A stretch of DNA of 64,000 nucleotides, from contig CAYQTE010000007.1 in assembly GCA_964420285.1 (NCBI GenBank), positions 39,175 through 103,174 of the forward strand, given 5' to 3'. This DNA is from CAYQTE01 sp964420285. Its GTDB lineage: Bacteria; Planctomycetota; Phycisphaerae; Tepidisphaerales; Tepidisphaeraceae. The notes under the pieces are model-generated. The model was not told the origin of the DNA. It ran no database searches and was given only the letters and a program-made list of their open reading frames with translations. Numbering within the stretch: position 1 is the stretch's first letter; every line of letters starts with the position of its first letter. Below are positions 17,842-26,767 of the stretch, piece after piece. Both the position numbers and the translations under genes were made by a program.

Positions 17842-19016
17842 GAGAGTCTCTCGATGGACCGCCTGATGTTCTCTCTCGCGGCAGACTCGTAACGGCCTTG
17901 CATGGCCTGGGTGAAAAAGAGCGAGGGCCTTTGGAGAAAACGGCGGAGGAAGTCGGCGCGGCCCTGGCGGAAGGCGGCGTCGGGGAGGTATTTGTACTCT
18001 TGGCTGATCGCATGCTCATACGCTTTGAAAATCGGCCAAGGTTTGCCGAGAATTGACAGGTCGATGTCGGCCAAAACCTGTGCATCCTGGTCCGTCGGCG
18101 GAGCATCGTGTTTTGTCGCCAGGATCAGGCGGCAAATCTCGTCAACTACTGATGGGGACACGCCGGCGGCGCGGAGATCCTGGGTCGCGACCTCGGCGGA
18201 TCGCTGTTCATTGTCGGGGCGTGCCGGGTCGTACACGATGTCGTGGTACCAGATTGCGGCCTCAATTGCGTGGGGATGCTGGCAAAGGGAGCGCACCGTG
18301 TCCAACTCGCGCAGACAATCGGCGATGTGACGCAGATTGTGATAGTGGCGATCGGCATTCTGATAGGCAATTATCAGCGCCGCGATTTGTGGGATCAGGT
18401 CGGTGCTGACGCCAAGGCCGAGCCAGGTCCGCTTCCATCGCTTATGCAGATCGGATGCGTCGTCGCTGTTCCAGGCCAGGTCCATACTTGGCGCGTCGGG
18501 TGGTTCCGGCGGCATGGAATTGTCTATGTGGCCGAAGCGCTGCACAAACAAGTGGAAAACCGCTTCAGGGACATATTTTCGCAGCACCGGTTCCCAATCG
18601 TTGGGGCCGACTAGGCCCTTGACGAAACTGGAGCTGACCTCGACCAGCTCACGCGGCGGGACGAGGAACACCGACTGGACATTGGCGTCGAGTTCGGCGT
18701 TGACATAGCGCATACCGCGTTCATATTGGTAATCCTGCTCATTGCGGATTCCGCGCAGGATGAAATCGGCCTGGACCTGGTGTGCGTATCGGACGAGAAA
18801 TAGATTCTCAAAGCTGGCGATCTTGACGTTGGGGCAGTGACTGGTGACGTGCCGGAGCATGTCGAGGCGGTCGGCCAGCGGAAAGAGGTAATGTTTTTCC
18901 GGATTCACGCCGATGGCGACGATCAATTCGTCGAACAGTCGGCAGCCTTGCTCGATCATCCAGAGATGGCCGAGTGTGATCGGGTCGAAACTCCCAGCGT
19001 AGACGGCGCGTCGCAT
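17838..19016 (-). CDS. coaD: Fusion: phosphopantetheine adenylyltransferase (CoaD) plus HD-domain hydrolase
   Basis: 392 residues in two parts. Residues 1-165 are CoaD, the fourth step of coenzyme A synthesis: AVYAGSFDPITLGHLWMIEQ with the TxGH nucleotide motif, the Arg in ADFILRGIRNEQDYQYE, and VSSSFVKGLVG in place of the usual ISST-x-VR. Residues 195-392 form a predicted metal-dependent HD-family hydrolase: YHNLRHIADCLRELD, AAIWYHDIVYDPARPDNEQR, ADIDLSILG, and YEHAISQEYKYLPDAAFRQG. The start at 19016 gives MRRAVYAGSF directly. A Pro-rich linker (MPPEPPDAP) joins the domains. A sequencing join is unlikely because the frame is continuous. Confidence 0.88.
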   Translation of the reverse strand: MRRAVYAGSFDPITLGHLWMIEQGCRLFDELIVAIGVNPEKHYLFPLADRLDMLRHVTSHCPNVKIASFENLFLVRYAHQVQADFILRGIRNEQDYQYERGMRYVNAELDANVQSVFLVPPRELVEVSSSFVKGLVGPNDWEPVLRKYVPEAVFHLFVQRFGHIDNSMPPEPPDAPSMDLAWNSDDASDLHKRWKRTWLGLGVSTDLIPQIAALIIAYQNADRHYHNLRHIADCLRELDTVRSLCQHPHAIEAAIWYHDIVYDPARPDNEQRSAEVATQDLRAAGVSPSVVDEICRLILATKHDAPPTDQDAQVLADIDLSILGKPWPIFKAYEHAISQEYKYLPDAAFRQGRADFLRRFLQRPSLFFTQAMQGRYESAARENIRRSIERLS

Positions 19017-19136
19017 GGATGAGATTCTTGACGGCGCAGGACGAACGTCAAGGGGCGGGGGAACAAAAGCGATTTGATGCGACAGTGGAGAACATCGATG
19101 ATGCCGCGATATCATCACAAGAGGAGGAACAGGCGC

Positions 19137-20018
19137 ATGAGTACAATTCCGGTTCGGATTCGGCTCGCGATTGCTTCATTCACACTGATCGTCGTGGCTT
19201 TGGTTCTCCCGCTGTCGCATGCGGCCGATCCGGCGACGGCGCCTTCATCGGTTGCCGGGCCGGCGACGATGGCGTTTGATCCGCCCCTGGGGTCAGGAAA
19301 GCTGTTGCTGTCGGAGGATTTTGAATCAACGCCGGTGGGCGAGATTCCCAAAGGGTTCACCAAGACCGGGGCGGTGGGTGTTGTGGATGATGTATCACAC
19401 AGCGGGAAAAAGTCGCTGCGCATGGATGCCAAGGCATCCGGCCCGCGGCGGATCACGCTCAAAGGAGACATTCTCACCCAACTGGGCGGAACGTTCTGGG
19501 GACGGCTGTACTTCAAGGTGCAATTGCCCACGCCGGTGCCGGCCGGGGGCGGGAATTTCCCGGTGATTCACTCGACGCTGGTCTCGGGAATGGCAACCAG
19601 TCCGCTGGCCAATGATCCGATTGAGGTGCGCGTGCTGGACACCGTGCTGGGCCCCAACGGCACGCACCAGTTTATCTACAATGTGCAGCCAAGCAGGCGG
19701 CCGGAGTTCGGCAAGGGCGGCGCGTATACGCATCGCTATACGGATCAGTGGACGCTGGCGGAATGGTATGTCGATTACGCGACGCAGACGTATCGCCTGT
19801 TCATCGACGGCCAGGAAGTGAAGGACGTCACCCTGCACAACGGCGCGGGGAATTTCAACAAGACTGAGATTCCGCAGGTGTTCCAGAGCCTGTCGTTTGG
19901 CTGGAACAACTATCAACAGGCCGGCACGGGGTTCGTCGCGTGGATCGATGATATCGCGCTGAGCAAGGAACGGATAGGAAATCTGGGCCTGACGAGCGGG
20001 GCGACGACGCGGCCGTAG
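19137..20018 (+). CDS. Secreted lectin/laminin-like jelly-roll protein
   Basis: 293 residues from the ATG at 19137, preceded by GAGGAGGA. A signal peptide (RIRLAIASFTLIVVALVLPL, cut near SHAA) and a short Ala/Thr/Pro linker lead to a beta-rich domain: LLLSEDFESTPVGEIPKGF, HSGKKSLRMDAKAS, GRLYFKVQLPTPVPAG, EWYVDYATQTYRLFIDGQEV and the closing FVAWIDDIALSKERIG. This is the pattern of concanavalin-A-like carbohydrate-binding or lyase folds. No catalytic residues can be assigned. It lies close to GH88 and may share a glycan theme. Confidence 0.68.
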   Translation: MSTIPVRIRLAIASFTLIVVALVLPLSHAADPATAPSSVAGPATMAFDPPLGSGKLLLSEDFESTPVGEIPKGFTKTGAVGVVDDVSHSGKKSLRMDAKASGPRRITLKGDILTQLGGTFWGRLYFKVQLPTPVPAGGGNFPVIHSTLVSGMATSPLANDPIEVRVLDTVLGPNGTHQFIYNVQPSRRPEFGKGGAYTHRYTDQWTLAEWYVDYATQTYRLFIDGQEVKDVTLHNGAGNFNKTEIPQVFQSLSFGWNNYQQAGTGFVAWIDDIALSKERIGNLGLTSGATTRP

Positions 20019-20157
20019 GTGGCCCAAGTTCGGTTGGATGAGAGCACATGTGTCCTGGGTGACAAAATGCAGGCCATTGGTCCTGAGTTGGAATACATGT
20101 ACGGCATAGCCGTCAGCCTGAGCCGCAATGAGGTTATCTACTGGATGGGAGACTGAA

Positions 20158-20475
20158 TCACCCGCGCGCCGCCTTGCCGCCGACCGGCGCTCTGTGCTGA
20201 TTGCCATTTCGTCGCCGGACCAGCGGGATCAGGCATCGCAATGCCCGGTTCACGGCATCGGAACTCCTGAATACCGCGCGAACATCAGGCTCCAACAGAA
20301 CGGCACCGTCTTCCAGTGTAAAATGCTGCACTGACACGGAACCATCAGCCCGCTCGATGCGCACCTCGTGGCCTTGTTGATACCGTTGAGCGTGATCCGT
20401 TCGCGTGCCATTGCTGAAATCGTATTGGCGTCTCATGCCGTTACCCGCCGCCGAGTCGTTTGTTCGTTTTTTCAT
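20158..20475 (-). CDS. Antitoxin partner of BrnT-like toxin
   Basis: 105 residues from the ATG at 20475, which sits behind GAGGAAG inside the end of the toxin gene (overlap 35 bases). The core MRRQYDFSNGTRTDHAQRYQ and LLEPDVRAVFRSSDAVNRAL match the widespread small antitoxin that accompanies BrnT-like toxins (usual form: YDFSxGxRGKYAxRYxxG, then VVVLEPDVAxxFPDSExVNxALR). Unusually, about 20 extra residues (HEVRIERADGSVSVQHFTLE) separate the two motifs. It would bind and neutralise the toxin and repress the operon. Confidence 0.68.
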   Translation of the reverse strand: MKKRTNDSAAGNGMRRQYDFSNGTRTDHAQRYQQGHEVRIERADGSVSVQHFTLEDGAVLLEPDVRAVFRSSDAVNRALRCLIPLVRRRNGNQHRAPVGGKAARG

Positions 20476-20740
20476 AATCAACTTCCTCAGTTATTGTAGC
20501 ACGGCGGCTGCTGATCAGTCGGATGGCCTCACCGCGTTCTGTGTACGCGACTATAAGCAATCGGCCGCGCGCTGAGATTCCGATGCGCACCCATCTGTCC
20601 TCATCCCTGGAGTGTTCCAAGTCCGGAATGACGAGCGACAGAGGATCGCCGAACACCGTTTTCGCCTCCTCAAACGCGACTCGATGTTTGCGAAGATTCG
20701 CTGCAGCCTTGGCTTCATGCCATTCGAACGTCAATCCCAT
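20441..20740 (-). CDS. brnT: BrnT family toxin
   Basis: 99 residues from the ATG at 20740. Seen: LTFEWHEAKAAANLRKHRVA, FEEAKTVFGDPLSLVIPD, HSRDEDRWVRIGISARGRLL, IVAYTERGEAIRLISSRRAT and the closing YEKTNKR, which is the BrnT (DUF497) ribonuclease-toxin fold in order. A TACAAT at 20748-20753 lies so close that the mRNA would start at or next to the ATG. Toxin precedes antitoxin, the usual BrnTA order. Confidence 0.85.
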   Translation of the reverse strand: MGLTFEWHEAKAAANLRKHRVAFEEAKTVFGDPLSLVIPDLEHSRDEDRWVRIGISARGRLLIVAYTERGEAIRLISSRRATITEEVDYEKTNKRLGGG

Positions 20741-20794
20741 ACCACGGATTGTACTGCGGGACGTTCGGCTTTGGCATAGCGCAAGGAGCAAGCG

Positions 20795-22651
20795 CTATTG
20801 GTTATTCCTGTCCAAGTTCGCTTCCCTGACCAAAACGAAAATCGCCTCGGTGGCGTTGCGGTTGGGGTTGTCTTCGACGAAACGGCCTTCTTCACGGTTG
20901 AGGCAGACTTTGCGCACGATCGAAATGCCCAGGCGATGGCATAGGTCTTCGACATCGAGGATCGAGGCGAAGCGGCGGTTGGGGGTGTCGTACCAGTCGA
21001 AGCCAAATGAGCCTTCCATCTTGGGCGAACGGCCGTCACGCCAGAACATTTCGCGCAGGCGGCGATAGGCGAAGTTGGGGAAGCTGACGATGGCCAACCG
21101 GCCGATGCGGACGATCTCGTTCAGGATTCGCTCGGTGTCGGCGATGCATTGCAAGGCTTGTGAGAGCACGACGGCGTCGAATTGATGGTCGCGGAAAGCG
21201 GCCAGGGATTTTCCGACGTCGGCATGGACGACATCCAGGCCGCGTTGCACACAGGAGATGATGGCGTCGGGCTCCAGTTCGACGCCCATTCGCCGCCCGG
21301 GCGCGGCGCGGGAGAGGCGCGACAGCAGTTCGCCGTTGCCGCAGCCGAGGTCCAGGACACTGGCGCCCGGCGGAACGAGGCCGAGAATGGCCGAGTGATC
21401 GGGACGGTTGCCCGTGAAGATCGGCAGTGGCGCCAGCGCGGCGGGCGGCTGAGGCTCAGGTGTTTGCGACCCGGCCGCGACCTCATCATTGCCGACGAGA
21501 AACGCGCGGATCAGGCCGCCGTATATGTTCAGGCTGTCGGAGAGAAGAAACGCGTCGTGGCCGGAGGATGTTTGCACCTGGCAGGAACTGACGGGTTTGT
21601 CCCTGCCGATCAGGGCATCGACAATTTGTTGGCTTTGTTGCGCAGGAAACAGCCAATCGCTGGAGTAACTGATGACCAGCCACCGGCACGTGGCCGGGGC
21701 AAAGGCATCGCTCAAGGCGGCGTGCGAGTGGCCGAGATCGAACAGGTCCATCATCAGGGAGAGCGTGACGTAGCTGTTGGCGTCAAATCGCTCGACGAAC
21801 TTGTCGCCCTGGTGGGCCAGATAGGCGCCGACGGAAAAACGCTTCTCGAATGCAGTGTGGACGTCAACCGGACGCAATCGGCTGGGATCGAACTTGGCGG
21901 TCATCGCCTCCTGCGAGAGGTACGTGATATGGCCGAGCATGCGGGCGATGGCCAAGCCGACGGCCGGTCCCGGCGGGCGATCGTAATAGTTGCCGCCGTG
22001 ATAATTGGGATCGCGGAGGATGGCGTTGCGGGCGACGACGTCAAATGCCAGAGCCTGGCTGCTGAGTCGAGCGGCCGTGGCGATGAGAACGCACGAATGG
22101 ATGCGATCGGGGTAGCGTGTGGCCCAGAGCATGGCCTGCTGGCCGCCCATCGAGCCGCCGACGACGGCATGAAGGCGCGCGATGCGCAGATGATCCAGCA
22201 GTCGGCGATGCACCTCGACGGTGTCGCCGATGGTGGCGGTGGGGAATGCGGCGGCATAGCGGCGCTGGGTCGCGGGGTTGATGGAATTCGGTCCGGTCGT
22301 GCCGCGGCAGCCGCCAAGAATATTGGGGCAGATCACGAAGAAACGATCGGTGTCGATAGACTTGCCCGGCCCGACGACGATGTCCCACCAGCCGGGCGAA
22401 TCGGCCGGATCGTGCCGCGCCACGTGCGAATCGCCGCTGAGGGCGTGGCAGATCAGGACTGCATTGCTGCGAGCGGCGTTGAGCGTTCCGTAGGTCTCGT
22501 AGGCGACGGTGACCTCTTGAAGCTGCCCGCCGAGTTCGAGCGCGAGCGGTTGGGCGAATGTCACCGACTTGGCATGCGGCAAAGCGGCGGCGGAGCGGAC
22601 TCTGTCGCTGCTTTCAAAAATCGCCTTGTCGGCCGCTTCGGCTTCGTTCAT
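20795..22651 (-). CDS. metX: Bifunctional homoserine O-acetyltransferase MetX / MetW fusion
   Basis: 618 residues. About 1-385 are MetX, an alpha/beta-hydrolase acyltransferase making O-acetylhomoserine (or O-succinylhomoserine): ICHALSGDSHV, PNILGGCRGTTGPNS, nucleophile elbow HAVVGGSMGGQQAML, catalytic Asp in ISYSSDWLFP and His in TSSGHDAFLL. About 405-618 are MetW, a SAM-methyltransferase-fold protein that in other bacteria is a separate gene needed with metX: VLDLGCGNGELLSRL, FDAVVLSQALQCIADTERIL and MEGSFGFDWYDTPNRRF. Linker QTPEPQPPAALAPLP. Its start overlaps the stop of metY as ATGA. Confidence 0.92.
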   Translation of the reverse strand: MNEAEAADKAIFESSDRVRSAAALPHAKSVTFAQPLALELGGQLQEVTVAYETYGTLNAARSNAVLICHALSGDSHVARHDPADSPGWWDIVVGPGKSIDTDRFFVICPNILGGCRGTTGPNSINPATQRRYAAAFPTATIGDTVEVHRRLLDHLRIARLHAVVGGSMGGQQAMLWATRYPDRIHSCVLIATAARLSSQALAFDVVARNAILRDPNYHGGNYYDRPPGPAVGLAIARMLGHITYLSQEAMTAKFDPSRLRPVDVHTAFEKRFSVGAYLAHQGDKFVERFDANSYVTLSLMMDLFDLGHSHAALSDAFAPATCRWLVISYSSDWLFPAQQSQQIVDALIGRDKPVSSCQVQTSSGHDAFLLSDSLNIYGGLIRAFLVGNDEVAAGSQTPEPQPPAALAPLPIFTGNRPDHSAILGLVPPGASVLDLGCGNGELLSRLSRAAPGRRMGVELEPDAIISCVQRGLDVVHADVGKSLAAFRDHQFDAVVLSQALQCIADTERILNEIVRIGRLAIVSFPNFAYRRLREMFWRDGRSPKMEGSFGFDWYDTPNRRFASILDVEDLCHRLGISIVRKVCLNREEGRFVEDNPNRNATEAIFVLVREANLDRNNQ

Positions 22652-23952
22652 GTCTGCGATGCCTTCAATGCCTGGTCGAGGTCGGCAATGATATCGCGGA
22701 TGTCCTCAAGGCCGATGGAGAGGCGCACGAATTCCGGGGTGACGCCGGTCTGCATTTGTTCCTCGCCGGTCAACTGCGAATGCGTGGTCGATGCCGGATG
22801 GATGACCAGGCTCTTGGCGTCGCCGATATTGGCCAGGTGGCTGAACAGTTTCACGTTGCGAATGATCTTTTCACCAGCGGACTTGCCGCCCTTGATGCCG
22901 AAACCGATGATCGCGCCCTGGCCGTCGGGAAGGTATTTGCGGGCAAGGGCCGCGTCAGGATGTTCGGGCAAACCCGGATAGCTTACCCACGCGACGGCCG
23001 GGTGCTTTTGCAGGAACTTTGCCACGGCAAGGGCATTTTCGGAATGTCGCTGGAGGCGCAGGTGGAGCGTTTCCAAACCCAGGAGCGTGAGGAACGAACC
23101 GAACGGGCTCTGGCAGGCGCCGGTGTCGCGGAGCCAATGGGTGCGGATGTGGATGATGTAGGCGATGTTGCCGATGGGCCGCAGCGCCTCTTCGAACACC
23201 ATGCCGTGATAGGACGGATCAGGAGCGGTAAATTCCGGCCACTTGGCCGGCTCCTTGGCCCAGGGGAATTTGCCGCTGTCGACGATCGCTCCGCCGATGT
23301 GTACGCCATGTCCAGCGATGAACTTGGTCGTGGAATAGACGACGATGTCAAAGCCGTGTTCGATGGGGCGGAACAGGGCTGGAGTGAGAACGGTGTTGTC
23401 GATGATTGCCGGCAGGCCGTGGCTGTGGGCGATATCGGTCAGCTTCTTGTAATCCGGGACGTCGTTCTTGGGGTTGCCGATCGATTCGATATACACGGCG
23501 CGCGTGTTCTTATCGACGAGTTTGCTCAGCGATTCGGGTTTGCCCGGATCGAAGAACCGCACTTCGATGCCGAGGTTCTTGAGGGTCTGGCTGAAGAGCG
23601 TCCAGGTTCCGCCGTAGAGATTGGTGGAGGAAATGAAATTCTGTCCAGCGTGGACGATGGTAAGCAAAGCGGCGGTGATGGCGGCCTGACCTGAGGCGAA
23701 AGCAAGACCGCCCGCTCCGCCGTCGAGTGCGGCCAGACGTTTTTCCAACACGTCGGTGGTGGGATTCATCAGGCGGGTGTAGATGTTTCCAAATTCGCGC
23801 AGGCCGAAGAGATTTGCCGCGTGTTCGGGGCTGTTGAAGACGTACGAGGTCGTGGCGTAGATCGGGACGGCGCGGGAGGTGGTGGCGGAATCGACCTCCT
23901 GCCCGGCGTGGAGAGCCAGTGTGGCAAGATGAGAAGACGAAGGAATCGACAT
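22648..23952 (-). CDS. metY: O-acetylhomoserine sulfhydrylase
   Basis: 434 residues of the Cys/Met-metabolism PLP family. It makes homocysteine from O-acetylhomoserine and sulfide. Seen: LALHAGQEVDSATTSRAVPI, YTRLMNPTTDVLEKRLAALD, ASGQAAITAALL, the PLP lysine in DIVVYSTTKFIAGHG, and IHPASTTHSQLTGEEQMQTG. Length and the G-[IV]-H-[IV]-GGAIVDSG region favour MetY over MetB/MetZ. RBS AAAGGAA lies close upstream. With metXW it forms a two-gene operon for homocysteine synthesis by direct sulfhydrylation. Confidence 0.93.
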   Translation of the reverse strand: MSIPSSSHLATLALHAGQEVDSATTSRAVPIYATTSYVFNSPEHAANLFGLREFGNIYTRLMNPTTDVLEKRLAALDGGAGGLAFASGQAAITAALLTIVHAGQNFISSTNLYGGTWTLFSQTLKNLGIEVRFFDPGKPESLSKLVDKNTRAVYIESIGNPKNDVPDYKKLTDIAHSHGLPAIIDNTVLTPALFRPIEHGFDIVVYSTTKFIAGHGVHIGGAIVDSGKFPWAKEPAKWPEFTAPDPSYHGMVFEEALRPIGNIAYIIHIRTHWLRDTGACQSPFGSFLTLLGLETLHLRLQRHSENALAVAKFLQKHPAVAWVSYPGLPEHPDAALARKYLPDGQGAIIGFGIKGGKSAGEKIIRNVKLFSHLANIGDAKSLVIHPASTTHSQLTGEEQMQTGVTPEFVRLSIGLEDIRDIIADLDQALKASQT

Positions 23953-23970
23953 TGAACTATTTCCTTTCTG

Positions 23971-24051
23971 AGCGGAAGACCGCTGGTGTTACCTCAAGGC
24001 GGCCGATCGTTCCTACCGTACGGCCTCATCGCTGACGGTCGTTTCTACACC
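23971..24051 (-). promoter_or_regulatory. Structured 5' leader of metY, identity unknown
   Basis: Read on the minus strand, the leader has an outer pairing GGTGT/ACACC (24047-24051 with 23985-23989) enclosing about 57 bases, followed by a tight hairpin agcgg-tctt-ccgct (23971-23984) next to the ribosome site. No consensus of SAM-I, SAM-II or SAH riboswitches was recognised. It is offered only as a candidate regulatory leader. Confidence 0.25.
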
Positions 24052-24156
24052 ATCGAGTGGCGACGTGTCCAGATTGGGGCGACAAATCCGGCCGCAATGC
24101 CCTGAGCGGCATCAGGCGGCGGTTGTCGCGGTTCGGCGTCCATTCAGATTAGGGCC

Positions 24157-25683
24157 TTACTGGCGCAATGCCGAATTGGCGTTTGGTTTGCAAATAACAC
24201 GCAAGATCCGGCCGTCGGAAAGACCAAGGAACACGAGCTTGTCGTCTGAATCGAATCGATAAGGCGAAGGGAAATGGTCGTCGATGACGTTGCTACGGCC
24301 AAAAGCTTCAGACACGATTGGCACGTATTGCCCGATCTCGTGTCCGTCGAGCACCATGAGCCAGTGCCCATCCTTTCGCGCCGCGTAGGCGTAATGCTGA
24401 CTGTCGGGGCTAAAAACCGGTGCGAGAACGCTTTCGTAAACCGGACCCTCCTTATTGCCCAAGACAGTCAGCCAGCCACGCGGTGTGCTGTCGACTCCCC
24501 CCATGATGTCGTAAGCCGAATAAGCCAACGCTCGGCCATCCGGGCTGAACGTGATACCGTAGATGCGTGCGTATTCTTTCCCCTCTAGCCCATCCAGGTT
24601 CACGTGGTGATAGTGGTAAACAACTCCGCGGTTGGCGCCCTGAACCCTCTGCTGGTCGAAAGCCAAGTGTTTGCCGTCCGGGCTGAAAGTGATGTGCGAA
24701 ACAACCGGGCGTGCGCCTGTCCTTTGAGCGGCGCCGTCGTTTTCAACTATTGGCGGCCCTGTCCGTCCGTCCAAGACAATTGAAGTAGTGCCCGCACTCA
24801 CGTCGAGGGGGTCCTTTGTCTCCGCAGCGTACGCCACGTGCTTTCCATCGTCGCTAAAGACAGGCCCGGTGCCGGCATCGCTATGCCCGATGTCCTTGTC
24901 ATCGACATGGAAATGTACCTCGTTCTTCTCGAAAAGGCGTACTTTGAACGCGACGTGCTGGCTGTCATGGCTGAAGGATACGTCGGAAATGCGCAACCCG
25001 TCCGCGACCTTCTTGCCATCAATTACGAGGTCTTGAAGATCCCCAACCTGTGCGATATAGGCAAAGCGGTGGCCGTCGGGACTGAAGAGCACATAACCGA
25101 CATCGCCGTCGCCAATTCCCTCGACAATTCGGTCGCACGGGACGCCTGCGGTTCCGTCCATTACTACAAATTCCTTGCCGCCGTCCCGCGCGACATAGGC
25201 AAAATGTGCGCCATCTGGGCTGAAGGTCAGTACATCGGGCGTCAAGGACTCCGGGAGATCGTGCGGCGTGGCGAGCGACGGCAGGGCATTCCCTTCAATC
25301 ACCAGCATCCGGCGCACATCGAACCGAGAGAGATAAGCCAGGCTATTGCCGTCATACCGGATTGCGGCCAATGGAATATCGTCGCTGCTCTGAACGCACG
25401 CACCATTGAGAAAAAGCCTTGAATGGGCGACCCGGTCGGCCAGGATCATCACTGCGTTGCGACAGTCGACCGAGACCACGGTGAGCGCCAGTCGCGAGGC
25501 ATCCGGCATCGGCCCAAGTTCCTCGGCAACAAAATCCAGACCGCCGGCAGAAGTCGACACCGGCTGTCGGCTACCGACTAGGGCTTGGCCCCGGAGCGAA
25601 AGAACCAGAGGGAGTGCCAAAAGAGCTATGCTACCGGCCATGATGAACAGCGCGATCCAAGATGTTCGGACGTTGCGTTTCAT
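24157..25683 (-). CDS. Membrane-anchored TolB/WD40-like beta-propeller protein
   Basis: 508 residues from the ATG at 25683, behind AAAGGAG. One N-terminal hydrophobic segment (SWIALFIMAGSIALLALPLVL) anchors or exports it. At least seven blades follow, each with FSPDGxxxAYxA-type motifs: FSPDGAHFAYVARDGGKEFV, FSPDGHRFAYIAQVGD, FSHDSQHVAFKVR, FSDDGKHVAYAAETK, FSPDGKHLAFDQQ, FSPDGRALAYSAYD and FSPDSQHYAYAARKDGHW. This is the TolB-like/PD40 propeller. No enzymatic residues are seen; a binding or scaffolding role is likely. Confidence 0.8.
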   Translation of the reverse strand: MKRNVRTSWIALFIMAGSIALLALPLVLSLRGQALVGSRQPVSTSAGGLDFVAEELGPMPDASRLALTVVSVDCRNAVMILADRVAHSRLFLNGACVQSSDDIPLAAIRYDGNSLAYLSRFDVRRMLVIEGNALPSLATPHDLPESLTPDVLTFSPDGAHFAYVARDGGKEFVVMDGTAGVPCDRIVEGIGDGDVGYVLFSPDGHRFAYIAQVGDLQDLVIDGKKVADGLRISDVSFSHDSQHVAFKVRLFEKNEVHFHVDDKDIGHSDAGTGPVFSDDGKHVAYAAETKDPLDVSAGTTSIVLDGRTGPPIVENDGAAQRTGARPVVSHITFSPDGKHLAFDQQRVQGANRGVVYHYHHVNLDGLEGKEYARIYGITFSPDGRALAYSAYDIMGGVDSTPRGWLTVLGNKEGPVYESVLAPVFSPDSQHYAYAARKDGHWLMVLDGHEIGQYVPIVSEAFGRSNVIDDHFPSPYRFDSDDKLVFLGLSDGRILRVICKPNANSALRQ

Positions 25684-25786
25684 CGACTGGCTCCTTTGAG
25701 GGCTGGCCAAATCAAAGGTTCCGCAGACCCGCGTATCATAACACGCACGTCGGCCTTTTGCGTACGCCGCCGAAGTAAAAACGCAA

Positions 25787-26620
25787 TTAGCGGCCGCGCC
25801 GGCCGCGCTTGGGTTGGCATTTCGGACAGAAGTGCGTCCCTCGGCCGGACTGGACGATTCTCTGGATGGCGGTTTTGCATCGCGGGCACGGTTCGCCTTT
25901 GCGGTCATAGACGCGGTGGAGGGATTGGAACCGGCCGGGTTGGCCGTTGGGGTCGCGGTAGTCGCGCAATGTGGAGCCGCGATGGGTGATGGCTTTGCGG
26001 AGGGTTTTCTGGATGGCTTTGGCGAGGGCGGCGATTTGCGGCTTTGTCAAAGTGCTGGCGATCGTCGCGGGGTGGATTTGGGCTTCGTAGAGGGATTCGT
26101 CCACATAGATGTTACCGAGGCCGGCAAGGAGGGATTGATCGAGGATCGCGGACTTGATGGTGCGGCGGGTGGAGGCGAGGTGTTCCGCAAGATGCGCGGC
26201 GAGTTGATGGACGCGAAGAGCGAGCGGTTCAGGGCCGAGGTTTTCGTCGGGGGGTGTGGTTGTGCCCAGCCAGAAAATGCCGCCGAATCTTCGGGGGTCG
26301 CGGAAGCGCAACTGCATCGGGCCGATCGTGGCGATCAGGTGCGTGTGCGGTTCGACGGGGTGATGCGGCGGGACGATGACGAGCCGGCCGGTCATGCCCA
26401 GGTGGATGAACAGGCGGTTGTGATCGTCGAGAGTGAGGATGATTTTCTTGCCACGGCGGGTGAGATCGACGATGCGGCGGCCGGTCAAGGCGGCGGCGAG
26501 GTCGAAACCAGCGGGTTGGACGATATCGCCGCGCAGGTGGAGGATGGCGTCAAATCGCCGCCCCAGAAGGCTTGGGGCGATGGTGGTAACGATGGTTTGG
26601 ACTTCCGGAAGTTCAGGCAT
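25787..26620 (-). CDS. mutM: Formamidopyrimidine-DNA glycosylase
   Basis: 277 residues, full length for MutM/Fpg, the bifunctional glycosylase/AP lyase removing 8-oxoguanine. The N-terminal catalytic PELPEVQT follows the start Met directly (Pro as Schiff-base nucleophile). Also seen: the conserved Lys in GKKIIL, the helix-two-turn-helix LLAGLGNIYVDESLYEA, and a C-terminal zinc finger CPRCKTAIQRI-x-GRGTHFCPKC with four Cys. The gene diverges from moxR across 147 bases. Confidence 0.95.
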   Translation of the reverse strand: MPELPEVQTIVTTIAPSLLGRRFDAILHLRGDIVQPAGFDLAAALTGRRIVDLTRRGKKIILTLDDHNRLFIHLGMTGRLVIVPPHHPVEPHTHLIATIGPMQLRFRDPRRFGGIFWLGTTTPPDENLGPEPLALRVHQLAAHLAEHLASTRRTIKSAILDQSLLAGLGNIYVDESLYEAQIHPATIASTLTKPQIAALAKAIQKTLRKAITHRGSTLRDYRDPNGQPGRFQSLHRVYDRKGEPCPRCKTAIQRIVQSGRGTHFCPKCQPKRGRRGR

Positions 26621-26767
26621 TGAAACTTTCCGCCGTTCGGCGCGTCACTGGAATGTCGCAATCGCCTGCGGTACAAGCAATAGCAGACGGGAGAGGGACT
26701 ATACAAGAGAACGGACGGCCGGGACAGAAACCAGGGCCGCGACACGGATTCTCGCAAGGAGTTGGCA

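Noticed and set aside
23971..24051. SAM-I, SAM-II or SAH riboswitch upstream of metY
   Set aside because: None of the conserved core elements was found; only a generic structured leader is reported.
24001..24051. Hammerhead-like core (GATGAG ... GGAAC) in the metY leader
   Set aside because: The CTGATGA and GAAA core bases are not matched and no cleavage site fits.
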